Positions 35,445 through 42,824 are shown, numbered from the stretch's first letter. The stretch: 49,345 nucleotides of DNA from DATKPE01 sp035524335 (GCA_035524335.1 DATKPE010000039.1:1-49345), one strand, 5' to 3'. Numbers and translations are program-made. Notes: generated by a model from the letters alone, not told the origin.

Positions 35445-36758
35445 TCAACGTTTTTTCCTGAAGAGCAGGAGAAGCGGCACGCCCTCGAATCCGAACGCCT
35501 CCCTCAGCGACCGTTCCAGAAAGCGCTTGTATTTGGCTTCAAGGACGGAGGGTTCGTTCGAAAAGAAGATGAACGACGGGGGAATGCCCTTGCTCTGCGT
35601 AATATAATTGATTTTTACTTCTTTCCCGCGGACGGAAGCCGGCGGTGTCGATTCGATCCGCCGGAGAAGTTCCGAATTAAGTTTGTTGGTCGGAATGCGC
35701 CGCAGCTGTTCGGCGTGCAGTTTCCGCGCGATCTCGATAAGCTTCGGAATCCTCTTCTTCTGAAGCGCGGAGGTGAACACCACGGGGACAAAATCGTACA
35801 TGCGGAGGATTTTTTTGATTTCCTTCTCGTACCCCCGGGCCGTCTGGTCGTCCTTTTCGATCAGATCCCATTTGTTCGCCACCAGCACCACCGCCCGGCG
35901 TCGTTCCATGATCGATTCCAGAACCCGGAGATCCTGCCGGTCGATCCCGGTGGAGACATCGATGACCATGAAGGCGACATCGCATCGCTCTATGCTCTTC
36001 AGGCTCCTGAGGACACTGTAGAATTCCACGCTCTCTTTGATCCTGCTCCGGTGCCGGAGTCCCGCAGTATCGATGAGGATCACATCTTCGCCGTGATCGC
36101 GGAGAACGGAATCCACCGAATCGCGCGTCGTGCCCGGTCTGTCGGTGACGATCGTTCTCTCCTTGCCGAGGAGCGCATTGACGATGGACGATTTGCCGAC
36201 GTTCGGCTTGCCGACGATGGCTATTTTCAGGGCCGGACTGCGGTCCTCAGTCTCCTCACCGGGGAGGCTGAATTTTTTTGTCACGGCGTCGAGGAAATCA
36301 CCGATCATCCTCCCTCCGAGCGCCGAGATTGCCAGAGGGTCGCCGAATCCGAGACGGAAGAACTGCGCGGCGTGGGCCTCCCTCTGTGCGCTGTCGATCT
36401 TGTTGACCGCCAGGAACACTATTTTCGCCCTCTTCCGGAGTATGGAGGCGATCTCCTCGTCAAGAGGGGTTATCCCGGCCATGCCGTCGACCACGAAGAT
36501 GACCGCCGACGCCTCCTCGATGGCGATCTCCGCCTGTTCACGAATGGCCTGTTCGAACAGATCGTCGGAATTGGGAACATACCCGCCCGTGTCGATCACC
36601 GTGAAGATCTTCCCTGTCCAGTCCGCGACGCCGTAATGACGGTCCCGCGTCACCCCCGGCATGTCGTCGACGATGGCGCTCCGCTCGTTCAGAATGCGGT
36701 TGAAGAGCGTTGACTTTCCGACGTTGGGTCTTCCGACTATGGCGAGAATGTTCGGCAT
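35445..36758 (-). CDS. der: Ribosome-associated GTPase Der (EngA)
   Basis: Tandem-GTPase required for 50S ribosome maturation. The 437-aa product has two G domains: G1 GRPNVGKSTLFN and DTGGY with NKID in the first (residues ~1-165), then GKPNVGKSSIVNALLG, DTAGL and NKWD in the second (about 178-345). The C-terminal KH-like domain (about 355-430) begins RIPKLIEIARKLHAE. The ATG at 36758 gives the typical opening MPNILAIVGRPNVGKS. A strong promoter sits at 36777-36805, and the flavoprotein and upp genes follow on the same strand. Confidence 0.97.
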   Translation of the reverse strand: MPNILAIVGRPNVGKSTLFNRILNERSAIVDDMPGVTRDRHYGVADWTGKIFTVIDTGGYVPNSDDLFEQAIREQAEIAIEEASAVIFVVDGMAGITPLDEEIASILRKRAKIVFLAVNKIDSAQREAHAAQFFRLGFGDPLAISALGGRMIGDFLDAVTKKFSLPGEETEDRSPALKIAIVGKPNVGKSSIVNALLGKERTIVTDRPGTTRDSVDSVLRDHGEDVILIDTAGLRHRSRIKESVEFYSVLRSLKSIERCDVAFMVIDVSTGIDRQDLRVLESIMERRRAVVLVANKWDLIEKDDQTARGYEKEIKKILRMYDFVPVVFTSALQKKRIPKLIEIARKLHAEQLRRIPTNKLNSELLRRIESTPPASVRGKEVKINYITQSKGIPPSFIFFSNEPSVLEAKYKRFLERSLREAFGFEGVPLLLLFRKKR

Positions 36759-36776
36759 GGCGCTTCGGGGTGAGGG

Positions 36777-36805
36777 ATAATACGAATTTCCGGTGTGAGT
36801 ATCAA
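36777..36805 (-). promoter_or_regulatory. Strong promoter of der
   Basis: TTGATA (36800-36805, minus strand), 17 bases, TATTAT (36777-36782): five of six matches in each box. The leader would be only about a dozen bases, so der is probably translated from a very short 5' end. Confidence 0.6.
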
Positions 36806-36838
36806 CGCTGAGAGGAAGGTTTGGAGGGGAGAGGACGG

Positions 36839-37252
36839 TCAGTAGACCCTGGCGTAACTGAGGATTCCCCCCAGCTGTTCACTCAGCCGGTCGAATCCGC
36901 TCGACTTGCTGATATAGGCGACGGCGCCGGTCTTCATGGCAAAGGTGACGTCTTCCTCTCTGTCCGATGTGCTGACGACCACGACGGGGATGACCCGCCA
37001 TTCCGGACTTTCCCGGATCAGCTTCAGGAGTTCCCGGCCGTCCCGCTTCGGGAGGTTCAGGTCGAGCAGAATCAGGTTTGGTTTCGGCCTGTCGCCGGCG
37101 GGCGCACTGCGGTTCAGATAGTCGAGGGCTTCCTGGCCGTCGCGCACGATGATGAACTCGGCATCGACCCGGCTCCGCTTCAGGATGTATTCGGTGAGCA
37201 GTTGGTGAGTGAGATTGTCTTCAACGATGAGGATCTGCAGAGGCCGGGGCAC
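36839..37252 (-). CDS. Single-domain response regulator (Rcp1/CheY-like)
   Basis: The 137-aa receiver domain has no output domain. Acidic pair in ILIVEDNLTHQLL, phospho-acceptor Asp in PNLILLDLNLPKRDG, Thr/Ser switch in VVVVSTSDREEDV and Lys in AYISKSSGFD. The spacing and the long LNRSAPAGDRPKP insert before the acceptor strand match the Rcp1-type regulators that partner with hybrid or phytochrome kinases. The upstream frame contains no ATG after the tRNA, so I place the start at the GTG at 37252 (MPRPLQILIVEDN), which gives the normal family length. The open frame that reaches into tRNA-Pro is an artefact. No cognate kinase is adjacent; the hybrid kinase at 26711 is a possible partner. Confidence 0.85.
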   Translation of the reverse strand: MPRPLQILIVEDNLTHQLLTEYILKRSRVDAEFIIVRDGQEALDYLNRSAPAGDRPKPNLILLDLNLPKRDGRELLKLIRESPEWRVIPVVVVSTSDREEDVTFAMKTGAVAYISKSSGFDRLSEQLGGILSYARVY

Positions 37253-37293
37253 GGGAATCTGGAATGTGGATATCGTGCGGTGATCCTGCTTCT

Positions 37294-37319
37294 GTCCGGA
37301 GGCGAATGCGCCTCCGGAC
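37294..37319 (-). terminator. Perfect 11-bp hairpin between tRNA-Pro and the response regulator
   Basis: GTCCGGAGGCG (37294-37304) and CGCCTCCGGAC (37309-37319) pair perfectly around a four-base loop. It starts 14 bases past the 3' end of tRNA-Pro. No T-run follows, so it may be a processing or attenuation structure rather than a full terminator. Confidence 0.5.
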
Positions 37320-37332
37320 GGGAAATCGTGAG

Positions 37333-37407
37333 TCGGGGTGACTGGATTTGAACCAGCGACTTCTTGGTCCCGAACCAAGCGCTCTAGCCGGGCTGAGCCA
37401 CACCCCG
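37333..37407 (-). tRNA. tRNA-Pro (anticodon CGG)
   Basis: A complete cloverleaf on the minus strand: acceptor CGGGGTG/CACCCCG with the C1-G72 pair characteristic of bacterial tRNA-Pro, D-stem GCTC/GAGC, anticodon stem CTTGG/CCAAG with loop TTCGGGA (anticodon CGG, reads CCG), variable loop AAGTC, T-stem GCTGG/CCAGT with loop TTCAAAT. Discriminator A; CCA not encoded. 75 nt. Confidence 0.96.
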
Positions 37408-37418
37408 AAGTGAATACA

Positions 37419-37446
37419 AAGATACAAATTCCGGCGGATAATTCAA
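37419..37446 (-). promoter_or_regulatory. Promoter of tRNA-Pro
   Basis: TTGAAT (37441-37446, minus strand), 16 bases, TATCTT (37419-37424). The predicted start is only about five bases before the mature tRNA 5' end, a good fit for a tRNA promoter. It abuts the miaA stop. Confidence 0.55.
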
Positions 37447-37456
37447 AATATTTTTT

Positions 37457-38449
37457 TCATATCTGTCTGTTCCGGTGCACCGCGTCGCCGGGATTCCTGA
37501 AATACTGCACGATTTCCCCGGCGATGCGAGGAAATTCCTTCTCCCCGTTCACATCGAACCACTTGATCCTCCGGTCCGGCCTGAACCAGGTCATCTGACG
37601 CTTTGCGTACCGGCGCGTGTTCTGCCGGATTGCCCCGAGCGTCTCCCCTTCGTCCGACTTCCCGTCGAAATAATCGAAGACCTCGATGTAGCCGGTCGTC
37701 TGGAGCGAATTCAGGCTCCGCGGATACCCCCGGTCCAGAAGCGATCTGACCTCGCCGATCAGCCCCGCCGCAATCATCCCGCCGGCCCGGTCATCGATCC
37801 GCCGATAGAGCACGGATCGCTCCCACGCAAGCCCCGCAAAGACCGGCTCGAACCCGAAATCGGGTCTCTGCTTCTGCAGATCGGAGATCCTCATCCCCGT
37901 GAGCATGTGCACCTCCAGCGCCCGCATGATCCGCCGGGTGTTGCTCGGGAGCATCTGCGCCGCCGAAACCGGATCGACCCTGCCGAGTTCCTCGAGCAGA
38001 CGTTCCGGCCCATCGGACTGCAGACGCTCCGCGAGCCCCTTTCGTATCCCGGGATCGGCTCCGGGTCCCTCGAAAAAACCGTCCATCAGGCTCCGGATGT
38101 AGAGCCCCGACCCTCCCACGACAAGCGGGACATGACCGCGCTTCAGAATCCCTCCGATCAGATTCCGCCCCTCCTTGCCGAACTCACCCGCGTTGTAATC
38201 CCGGTCGGGCTCGAGCATATCGACCATGTGATGCGGAACCCGGCTTCTCTGCTCCGGCGTCGGCTTTGCCGTCCCGATATCGAGATATTTATAGATCTGC
38301 CGCGAATCGGCGGAGATGATCTCCGCCCCAAGCATCGGAGCGATCAGCAGGGAGAGCGCGGTTTTACCCGAAGCGGTGGGCCCGAGGAGGACCGGAATAC
38401 GGACGCGGGGAGGGGAAACAGGCTGTTTTAACGAGGTCACTGCAGGCAT
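37457..38449 (-). CDS. miaA: tRNA dimethylallyltransferase
   Basis: Adds the isopentenyl group to A37 of tRNAs that read UNN codons. The 330-aa product has the P-loop VLLGPTASGKTALSLL (about residues 20-35). The DSRQIYKYLDIGTAKPTPEQ block (prenyl/tRNA-binding), VVGGSGLYIRSLMDGFFEG and NTRRIMRALEVHMLTG also match the family. I start at the ATG at 38449; the longer frame to 38542 lies within pcm in another frame and lacks sense. The 22-base gap after pcm forms a GC hairpin (GGCGGG at 38453-38458 with CCCGCC at 38465-38470) which may reduce but not stop transcription, since no T-run follows. Last gene of folP-cdaA-pcm-miaA. Confidence 0.95.
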   Translation of the reverse strand: MPAVTSLKQPVSPPRVRIPVLLGPTASGKTALSLLIAPMLGAEIISADSRQIYKYLDIGTAKPTPEQRSRVPHHMVDMLEPDRDYNAGEFGKEGRNLIGGILKRGHVPLVVGGSGLYIRSLMDGFFEGPGADPGIRKGLAERLQSDGPERLLEELGRVDPVSAAQMLPSNTRRIMRALEVHMLTGMRISDLQKQRPDFGFEPVFAGLAWERSVLYRRIDDRAGGMIAAGLIGEVRSLLDRGYPRSLNSLQTTGYIEVFDYFDGKSDEGETLGAIRQNTRRYAKRQMTWFRPDRRIKWFDVNGEKEFPRIAGEIVQYFRNPGDAVHRNRQI

Positions 38450-38471
38450 CCTGGCGGGTCTCCGCCCGCCG

Positions 38472-39143
38472 TTACTTCCATCCCCGTTTTCCGATGAGCG
38501 GGACGAATTTGAATCCTTCGACGACGTGCGTGACGAACGCATCCGCGGTCCGCTCGATGATGTGCAGATTCTGAATATCCATCGATCCGATCGGAATGAC
38601 CAGAATCCCCCCCTCTGCCAGCTGTTCCGGAAGCGCGGGGGGCACCTCCGGCCCTCCGGCGGTCACGATGATGCCGTTGTACGGGGCGAATTCCTTCCAG
38701 CCGATCGTTCCGTCGCCGCACTTCGATGCCACGTTGAGGTGGCTCTGCTCGAACCGGGCCCGGGCCGCGGTCAGCAGATCCATATGACGCTCGATCGTGA
38801 ATACCCGCGCCCCCATGGCGGCCAGTATCGCCGCCTGATAGCCGGAGCCCGTGCCGATCTCCAGGATCTTCTGCCCGGGTTCGACGGCCAGCGCCTGGGT
38901 CATGAACGCAACGGTGTAGGGCTGGGAGATGGTCTGGGAATGTCCGATGGGAAGCGCAGAATCGTCGTACGCCCGCGCCGTGAACGCATGCTGAACGTAC
39001 AACCTCCGGTCGATCGACTGCATCGCCCCGATGACCCGTTCGTCCGAGATGCCGCGCTGGCGGAGAATTCCGATCATCTCCTGCAGATCGACGTCGAACC
39101 GTCTCCCCGAACCGCCGTTGTGCCCGTTCGCTCTTCTATCCAT
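38472..39143 (-). CDS. pcm: Protein-L-isoaspartate O-methyltransferase
   Basis: Repairs damaged proteins by methylating L-isoaspartyl residues with SAM. The 223-aa product has the PCMT core: VQHAFTARAYDDSALPIGHSQ with the substrate loop, ISQPYTVAFMTQAL, motif I ILEIGTGSGYQAAILA, ERHMDLLTAARARF, and the C-terminal NGIIVTAGGPEVPPALPEQL. The length matches the bacterial enzyme. The ATG at 39143 overlaps the end of cdaA by eight bases, so translation is coupled. It sits in an operon with c-di-AMP synthesis and folate genes, a mix that suggests general housekeeping rather than a shared pathway. Confidence 0.95.
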   Translation of the reverse strand: MDRRANGHNGGSGRRFDVDLQEMIGILRQRGISDERVIGAMQSIDRRLYVQHAFTARAYDDSALPIGHSQTISQPYTVAFMTQALAVEPGQKILEIGTGSGYQAAILAAMGARVFTIERHMDLLTAARARFEQSHLNVASKCGDGTIGWKEFAPYNGIIVTAGGPEVPPALPEQLAEGGILVIPIGSMDIQNLHIIERTADAFVTHVVEGFKFVPLIGKRGWK

Positions 39144-39951
39144 GGAGCTTCAGCACGTTCCAGATTGATTTGGCGGACCGGTCGCTCTCGTCGGAGAGCC
39201 GTTTGTTGAGTTCGGTCCTGAGATCGGTGGCGGTGAGACCCCGGACGAGCACCCCGTTGTCGGCGAGAGAGATCATCCCCGATTCCTCCGAAACGACGAC
39301 GGAGACGACGTCCGCCTGCTCGGTGATGCCGAGGGCGGCCCGGTGGCGCATGCCGAGGACGGCATCGCCGATGTTCGCCGTCTGGGAGAGCGGAAGAGTG
39401 ACGCGCGCCGCCTCGACCACCCGGTCCCGCACCACGACGGCACCGTCGTGCAGGGGTGATTTCGGATTGAAGATCGAGACGATGAGCGGTTTGCTGATCG
39501 TTGCCTGGAGGATCTGTCCCGATTCGACCGACGTTCTGAGGCCCGTGGCGCGGACGATAATGACCAGCATGCCCCAGTGTTTCCTCGCAAGTTCCGCCGC
39601 GGCACCCACGATCTCCTCGATGGAGTCCTTGACGTCGGGCCGGAGAAAGAGGCGCACGATTCTGTTCCTGCCGATGATGATGAGGAGGCGCCGGAGCTCA
39701 GGCTGAAAGAGGACGATGAACGCGATCACCCAGATATCGGTAAGGGTCCGGAGGATCCAGTTCATCGTCTTGAGGTTGGCCGCCTGGGTCAGGAACGAGA
39801 AGCCGATGATCAGGAGCAGGCCGAGGAAGATCTGGGAGGCCACCGTGCCCCGCATGACGGTGTAGAGCTTGTAGAAGAGAAACGACACGAGGGCGATGTC
39901 GATCAGATCGACGACGGAGACGCTTAAAAAGCCGAGGCGAAAAAGTTCCAT
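39136..39951 (-). CDS. cdaA: Diadenylate cyclase CdaA
   Basis: Membrane-bound enzyme that condenses two ATP to c-di-AMP, a regulator of potassium and cell-wall homeostasis. The 271-aa protein begins with a three-segment membrane domain (about residues 10-85, including DIALVSFLFYKLYTVM and IFLGLLLIIGFSFL). The DAC domain has the DGA motif in SPLHDGAVVVRD (about residue 168) and the RHR motif in LGMRHRAALGITEQ (about 200), both intact. The DisA and CdaS domain layouts are absent, so it is the CdaA type. No ybbR/CdaR-like regulator follows, unlike in Firmicutes; pcm follows with an eight-base overlap and folP precedes. Confidence 0.95.
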   Translation of the reverse strand: MELFRLGFLSVSVVDLIDIALVSFLFYKLYTVMRGTVASQIFLGLLLIIGFSFLTQAANLKTMNWILRTLTDIWVIAFIVLFQPELRRLLIIIGRNRIVRLFLRPDVKDSIEEIVGAAAELARKHWGMLVIIVRATGLRTSVESGQILQATISKPLIVSIFNPKSPLHDGAVVVRDRVVEAARVTLPLSQTANIGDAVLGMRHRAALGITEQADVVSVVVSEESGMISLADNGVLVRGLTATDLRTELNKRLSDESDRSAKSIWNVLKLHG

Positions 39952-39974
39952 GCGCTGTCTTCGTAGGAATGGCG

Positions 39975-40829
39975 TCAGGTACCTGAACCGGCCGCCTGCA
40001 GTGCGGGCCGGGCAATCGCGTCGGCCACCTGCACGACGCGTTTCATGGCGCGGACATCGTGAACCCGGACGATCTGCGCGCCGTTCATCACCGCCGCGGC
40101 CACCGCCGCCGCAGTTCCCTCCATCCGGTCCTCCGGTCCGGTTCCGAGAACCGAGCCGAGAAACGATTTCCGGGACGGCCCGACGAGAAGCGGAAAGCCG
40201 AACCGCCGGAAACGTCCGAGTGAACGGAGGATCTCAAAATTATGTTCCGCGGTTTTACCGAATCCCAGACCCGGATCCAGAATCAGCCGCTCCAGACCCG
40301 CCCGCTGTGCCGAGGCGATCGCCTCTTCGAAAAAGAAGCACAGTTCGCCGATGAGGTCTCCGTACACAGGGGCTTCCTGCATCGTCCGCGGCGTCCCTTT
40401 CATATGCATCAGGACGACCGCCGCGCCGTGCCGCGCCGCCGTCGGCGCCATCAGCGGATCGCCGCGCAGAGCGGAGATATCGTTGACGATGACGGCTCCC
40501 GCGCCGAGCGCCGCGTCGGCAACAGCCGCTTTGGTCGTATCGATCGATATCGGGATCGGGCACCGGCGGGCAAGCTCCCGGATCACCGGGAGAACGCGCC
40601 GCAGTTCCTCATCGGCGCCGACCGGTTCGGCACCGGGGCGGCTCGACTCCCCGCCGATATCCAGGATGTCCGCCCCTTCCTCCGCAAGCCGGAGACCATG
40701 CCGGACCGCCGATTCCGGATCGGACCATCGGCCCCCGTCCGAAAACGAGTCCGGCGTGACATTGACGATTCCCATGATATAGGTCCGGCTGCTGAAATCA
40801 TACCGCACCGGACCGAAGGAGCAGATCAT
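39975..40829 (-). CDS. folP: Dihydropteroate synthase
   Basis: Joins p-aminobenzoate to the pterin diphosphate in folate synthesis and is the target of sulfonamides. The 284-aa TIM-barrel product has IMGIVNVTPDSFSDGGRW (residues ~18-35), ILDIGGESSRPGA, ISIDTTKAAVADAAL and the C-terminal MKRVVQVADAI. LILDPGLGFGKTAEHNF carries the conserved Asp and Lys region. First gene of folP-cdaA-pcm-miaA; a terminator of the small upstream unit lies 23 bases before its ATG (40829). The gap before cdaA is 23 bases. Confidence 0.96.
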   Translation of the reverse strand: MICSFGPVRYDFSSRTYIMGIVNVTPDSFSDGGRWSDPESAVRHGLRLAEEGADILDIGGESSRPGAEPVGADEELRRVLPVIRELARRCPIPISIDTTKAAVADAALGAGAVIVNDISALRGDPLMAPTAARHGAAVVLMHMKGTPRTMQEAPVYGDLIGELCFFFEEAIASAQRAGLERLILDPGLGFGKTAEHNFEILRSLGRFRRFGFPLLVGPSRKSFLGSVLGTGPEDRMEGTAAAVAAAVMNGAQIVRVHDVRAMKRVVQVADAIARPALQAAGSGT

Positions 40830-40851
40830 CGGCCTTCCGGAAGGATTCTAC

Positions 40852-40878
40852 AAAAAAGGGTATCCTGATGAGATACCC
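40852..40878 (-). terminator. Terminator of the zinc-ribbon/basic-peptide unit
   Basis: Eight bases past the stop of the 33-aa gene, arms GGGTATC (40878-40872, minus strand) and GATACCC (40864-40858) enclose a seven-base loop and are followed at once by six T residues (40857-40852). This closes the small unit and insulates folP. Confidence 0.9.
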
Positions 40879-40885
40879 GCACCGC

Positions 40886-40987
40886 TTACGACGTTTTTTT
40901 TGCGGTCATCTGCTGTCTGCGTTTAGCCTTGGCCCGGCTGACAGCCTTCCGGTGTTTCTTCCGGACCACCTTCTTTTTTTTGTTCAT
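40886..40987 (-). CDS. Extremely basic 33-aa peptide
   Basis: A short gene from the ATG at 40987 to a TAA at 40886. The product has 16 Lys/Arg among 33 residues (opening MNKKKKVVRKKHRKAVSR) and one predicted helix, and ends in TAKKTS. Composition and size are those of tiny ribosomal or RNA-binding proteins, such as the AURKAIP1/COX24-like or THX-type peptides, but I cannot assign a family. GAGGAG lies 12 bases before the ATG and GGGA four bases before. A perfect terminator directly follows, which supports a real transcription unit. It follows the zinc-ribbon gene by 30 bases in the same direction. Confidence 0.7.
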   Translation of the reverse strand: MNKKKKVVRKKHRKAVSRAKAKRRQQMTAKKTS

Positions 40988-41017
40988 GGATCCCGGTACT
41001 CCTCGGTGTGTGAGAAA

Positions 41018-41230
41018 TCATGGTTCACTGCAGGAATGGTAAAAACCGCAGAACGGACAGACCAGTTTGCACTTCCGGCTTTCCAGTTTCGTTCCGCAAT
41101 TGACGCAGTACTGCCAGTAGTGGTCCCTGCCGGTCTCGCGGGTTCCCGCACGTTTCCCCGCGGGTTCGCCGGTTTCGGTAACGCCGTCTGTCGGTTTTTC
41201 CACCGGGGAAAATAGAAATTTTTTCCTCAT
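41018..41230 (-). CDS. Small six-cysteine zinc-ribbon protein
   Basis: The 70-aa protein has a disordered, charged N-terminal half and a C-terminal cysteine cluster: Cys42, Cys45, Cys54, Cys58, Cys61 and Cys67 in the pattern CVNCG...CKLVCPFCGFYHSCSEP. Two CxxC pairs suffice for one zinc site; the extra cysteines before and after resemble a known group of short 'CxxCG...CPxCGxxxxCS' proteins of unknown function found in several phyla. No transmembrane segment. It begins 26 bases after the suf/SOD terminator and is followed by the basic 33-aa gene. A nucleic-acid or ribosome role is a guess. Confidence 0.7.
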   Translation of the reverse strand: MRKKFLFSPVEKPTDGVTETGEPAGKRAGTRETGRDHYWQYCVNCGTKLESRKCKLVCPFCGFYHSCSEP

Positions 41231-41256
41231 AAATCAAGACCGCACCGCGGAAGGAA

Positions 41257-41287
41257 AAAGCAACGGGCCGGCATCGGCCGGCCCGCG
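41257..41287 (-). terminator. Terminator of the suf-SOD operon
   Basis: A nine-base-pair stem, CGGGCCGGC (41287-41279, minus strand) with GCCGGCCCG (41274-41266), and a four-base loop is followed after four bases by TTTTT (41261-41257). Strong and well placed, 29 bases past the SOD stop. Confidence 0.8.
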
Positions 41288-41315
41288 ACAGCATTCGTCG
41301 GTCTCCGGAGCCCGC

Positions 41316-42038
41316 TCAGCGGCCCGCGAGATACCGTTTCGACGCCTCATCCCAGTTCACCACATTCCAGAATGCCGTGATGTAATCGGGGCGCCGGTTC
41401 TGGTATTTAAGATAATAGGCGTGTTCCCAGACGTCCAGACCGAGGACGGGCGTTCCCTTCAGATCGGAAATGTCCATGAGCGGATTGTCCTGGTTGGGCG
41501 TCGATCCGACCACCAGTTTCCCGTCCTGTTTCACCAGCCACGCCCAGCCGGAGCCGAAGCGGGTGGCGCCGGCATTCGAAAACAGTTCCCGGAACTTCTC
41601 GAATGAACCGAAGTCGCGGGTGATTGCCGCACCGAGCTCACCCGACGGCTGTCCGCCGCCGTTCGGTTTGAGCCAGTTCCAGAATGCGGAATGGTTCCAG
41701 TGTCCGCCGCCGTTATTCCGGACCGCCGGGGGCAGTTTCGAAATTCCGCGGAGGATCTCCTCGAGCGGTTTGGAGGCCCATTCGCTTCCCTCCAGCGCCT
41801 TGTTGAGGTTTGTGACGTATGCTGCATGATGCTTGCCGTGATGGATCTCCATCGTCATCTTGTCGATGGACGGTTCAAGCGCATCCGTCGGATATGGAAG
41901 TGCCGGCAACGTGAATGCCATAGATGTTCCCTTCGTTGGTTCTTGAAAGTGATGTGTGATTGATGAAAATGAACTCTGTGCAGCCAGGAGCGTCGCTCCG
42001 CCCAGGAGCGAAGAATGAAGGAATGCCCGCCGCTTCAT
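41316..42038 (-). CDS. Fe/Mn superoxide dismutase with Tat-type signal
   Basis: Dismutates superoxide. The 240-aa product has an N-terminal twin-arginine signal (MKRRAFLHSSLLGGATLLAAQ, with RRAFL), so it is probably exported folded. The metal ligands are visible: His in IHHGKHHAAYVTNLN, His in GGGHWNHSAFWNWL, and Asp and His in LDVWEHAYYLKYQNRR. The Fe- or Mn-type cannot be told safely by eye; the STPNQDNPLMD loop fits Mn or cambialistic members. The ATG at 42038 has GGAGG seven bases upstream. A second in-frame ATG at 41921 (MAFTLPALPYP) has its own AAGGGA site and would give a cytosolic form. It follows the A-type Fe-S carrier by 61 bases and ends at a strong terminator, so it is the last gene of the suf operon. 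Confidence 0.93.
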   Translation of the reverse strand: MKRRAFLHSSLLGGATLLAAQSSFSSITHHFQEPTKGTSMAFTLPALPYPTDALEPSIDKMTMEIHHGKHHAAYVTNLNKALEGSEWASKPLEEILRGISKLPPAVRNNGGGHWNHSAFWNWLKPNGGGQPSGELGAAITRDFGSFEKFRELFSNAGATRFGSGWAWLVKQDGKLVVGSTPNQDNPLMDISDLKGTPVLGLDVWEHAYYLKYQNRRPDYITAFWNVVNWDEASKRYLAGR

Positions 42039-42099
42039 GATGGATCCTCCGAACAGTGTGAGACAATCTGTTGATTTCCCGGTTGATGGTGACGGTGCA

Positions 42100-42465
42100 T
42101 CATGCGCTGAATGAACTTCCGCACCCGCAGGTTCGTGTCGCCTTCGGGTTGTGAAAAACAAACCCCTTCCCGTTCAGTCCGTCCTCGAAATCGAGCTCGG
42201 TGCCGGAGAGAAAGAAAAGACTCTTCGGGTCGACCAGAATACGCACGCCGTGCCGCTCAAAGCACACGTCGGTCTCTTTCGCGGCGCCGTCAAACCCGAG
42301 AACATAGGAGAGCCCCGAACACCCTCCCCCTTTCACGCCCACGCGGAGAAAATGCTCCTCCGGAATTGCGTTCGCCGTCCTGATCGCACGGATCTGCTGT
42401 GCCGCCTTCTCGGTGAGAACGATCTCATCCTGTGCCGCCGCCTGCTCTGCCGCCGTTTCCTGCAT
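42100..42465 (-). CDS. A-type iron-sulfur carrier (SufA/ErpA/IscA family)
   Basis: Carries assembled Fe-S clusters to target enzymes. The 121-aa product has the three family cysteines: Cys49 in KGGGCSGLSYVLGF, then Cys113 and Cys115 in TCGCGSSFSA. DFEDGLNGKGFVFHNPKA precedes the last pair. A short Ala/Glu-rich N-terminus makes it slightly longer than IscA. The ATG at 42465 has GGAG eight bases upstream. Being in the suf operon favours a SufA-like role; the family members are hard to separate by eye. Confidence 0.93.
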   Translation of the reverse strand: MQETAAEQAAAQDEIVLTEKAAQQIRAIRTANAIPEEHFLRVGVKGGGCSGLSYVLGFDGAAKETDVCFERHGVRILVDPKSLFFLSGTELDFEDGLNGKGFVFHNPKATRTCGCGSSFSA

Positions 42466-42482
42466 GTCTGTTTCTCCTTGTT

Positions 42483-42824
42483 TTACATGAATCCCAGTTC
42501 GAGCCGCGCCGCTTCCGACATCCTGCTCGGGGTCCAGGGGGGATCCCAGACCACCGAGACGGTGACGTTCTTCACCCCGGCGACCTTTTCGACCTTCGCC
42601 TTGACCTCTCCCGGCAGGGACTGGGCCGCCGGACAGTGCGGAGAGGTCAGGGTCATGGCGATCGTCACCCCCCCCGTCGCGTCCACCTGCACGGAATAGA
42701 TCAGGCCGAGCTCGTAAATGTTTACCGGTATTTCCGGATCAAAACAGGTCTGCAGAGCTTCCGTCACCTGCGCCTCGATGATGCTTTTCTCGACCGAACT
42801 GATCGGCGCCTTCTGCTCTTCCAT
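42483..42824 (-). CDS. sufT: DUF59/SufT-type Fe-S biogenesis protein
   Basis: MIP18-family protein, 113 aa, that aids Fe-S maturation. Conserved blocks: VTEALQTCFDPEIPVNIYELG with the DPEI signature, IYSVQVDATGGVTIAMTLTS, and SPHCPAAQSLPGEV with the family cysteine. A C-terminal VVWDPPWTPSRMSEAARLELG follows, typical of SufT/PaaD-like proteins. The ATG at 42824 was chosen because GGAAGGAGA lies just upstream; the earlier ATG at 42842 lies inside that ribosome site. It overlaps no neighbour and sits 21 bases after sufU. Gene symbol by family and context. Confidence 0.88.
   Translation of the reverse strand: MEEQKAPISSVEKSIIEAQVTEALQTCFDPEIPVNIYELGLIYSVQVDATGGVTIAMTLTSPHCPAAQSLPGEVKAKVEKVAGVKNVTVSVVWDPPWTPSRMSEAARLELGFM

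Noticed and set aside
37253..37378. N-terminal extension of the response regulator reading through tRNA-Pro
   Set aside because: The peptide begins with the familiar translation of a tRNA 3' half and lies inside a complete cloverleaf; the receiver domain itself starts normally at the GTG at 37252.
42111..42699. Plus-strand frames opposite the A-type carrier and sufT
   Set aside because: In-register or frameshifted shadows of well-supported minus-strand genes.
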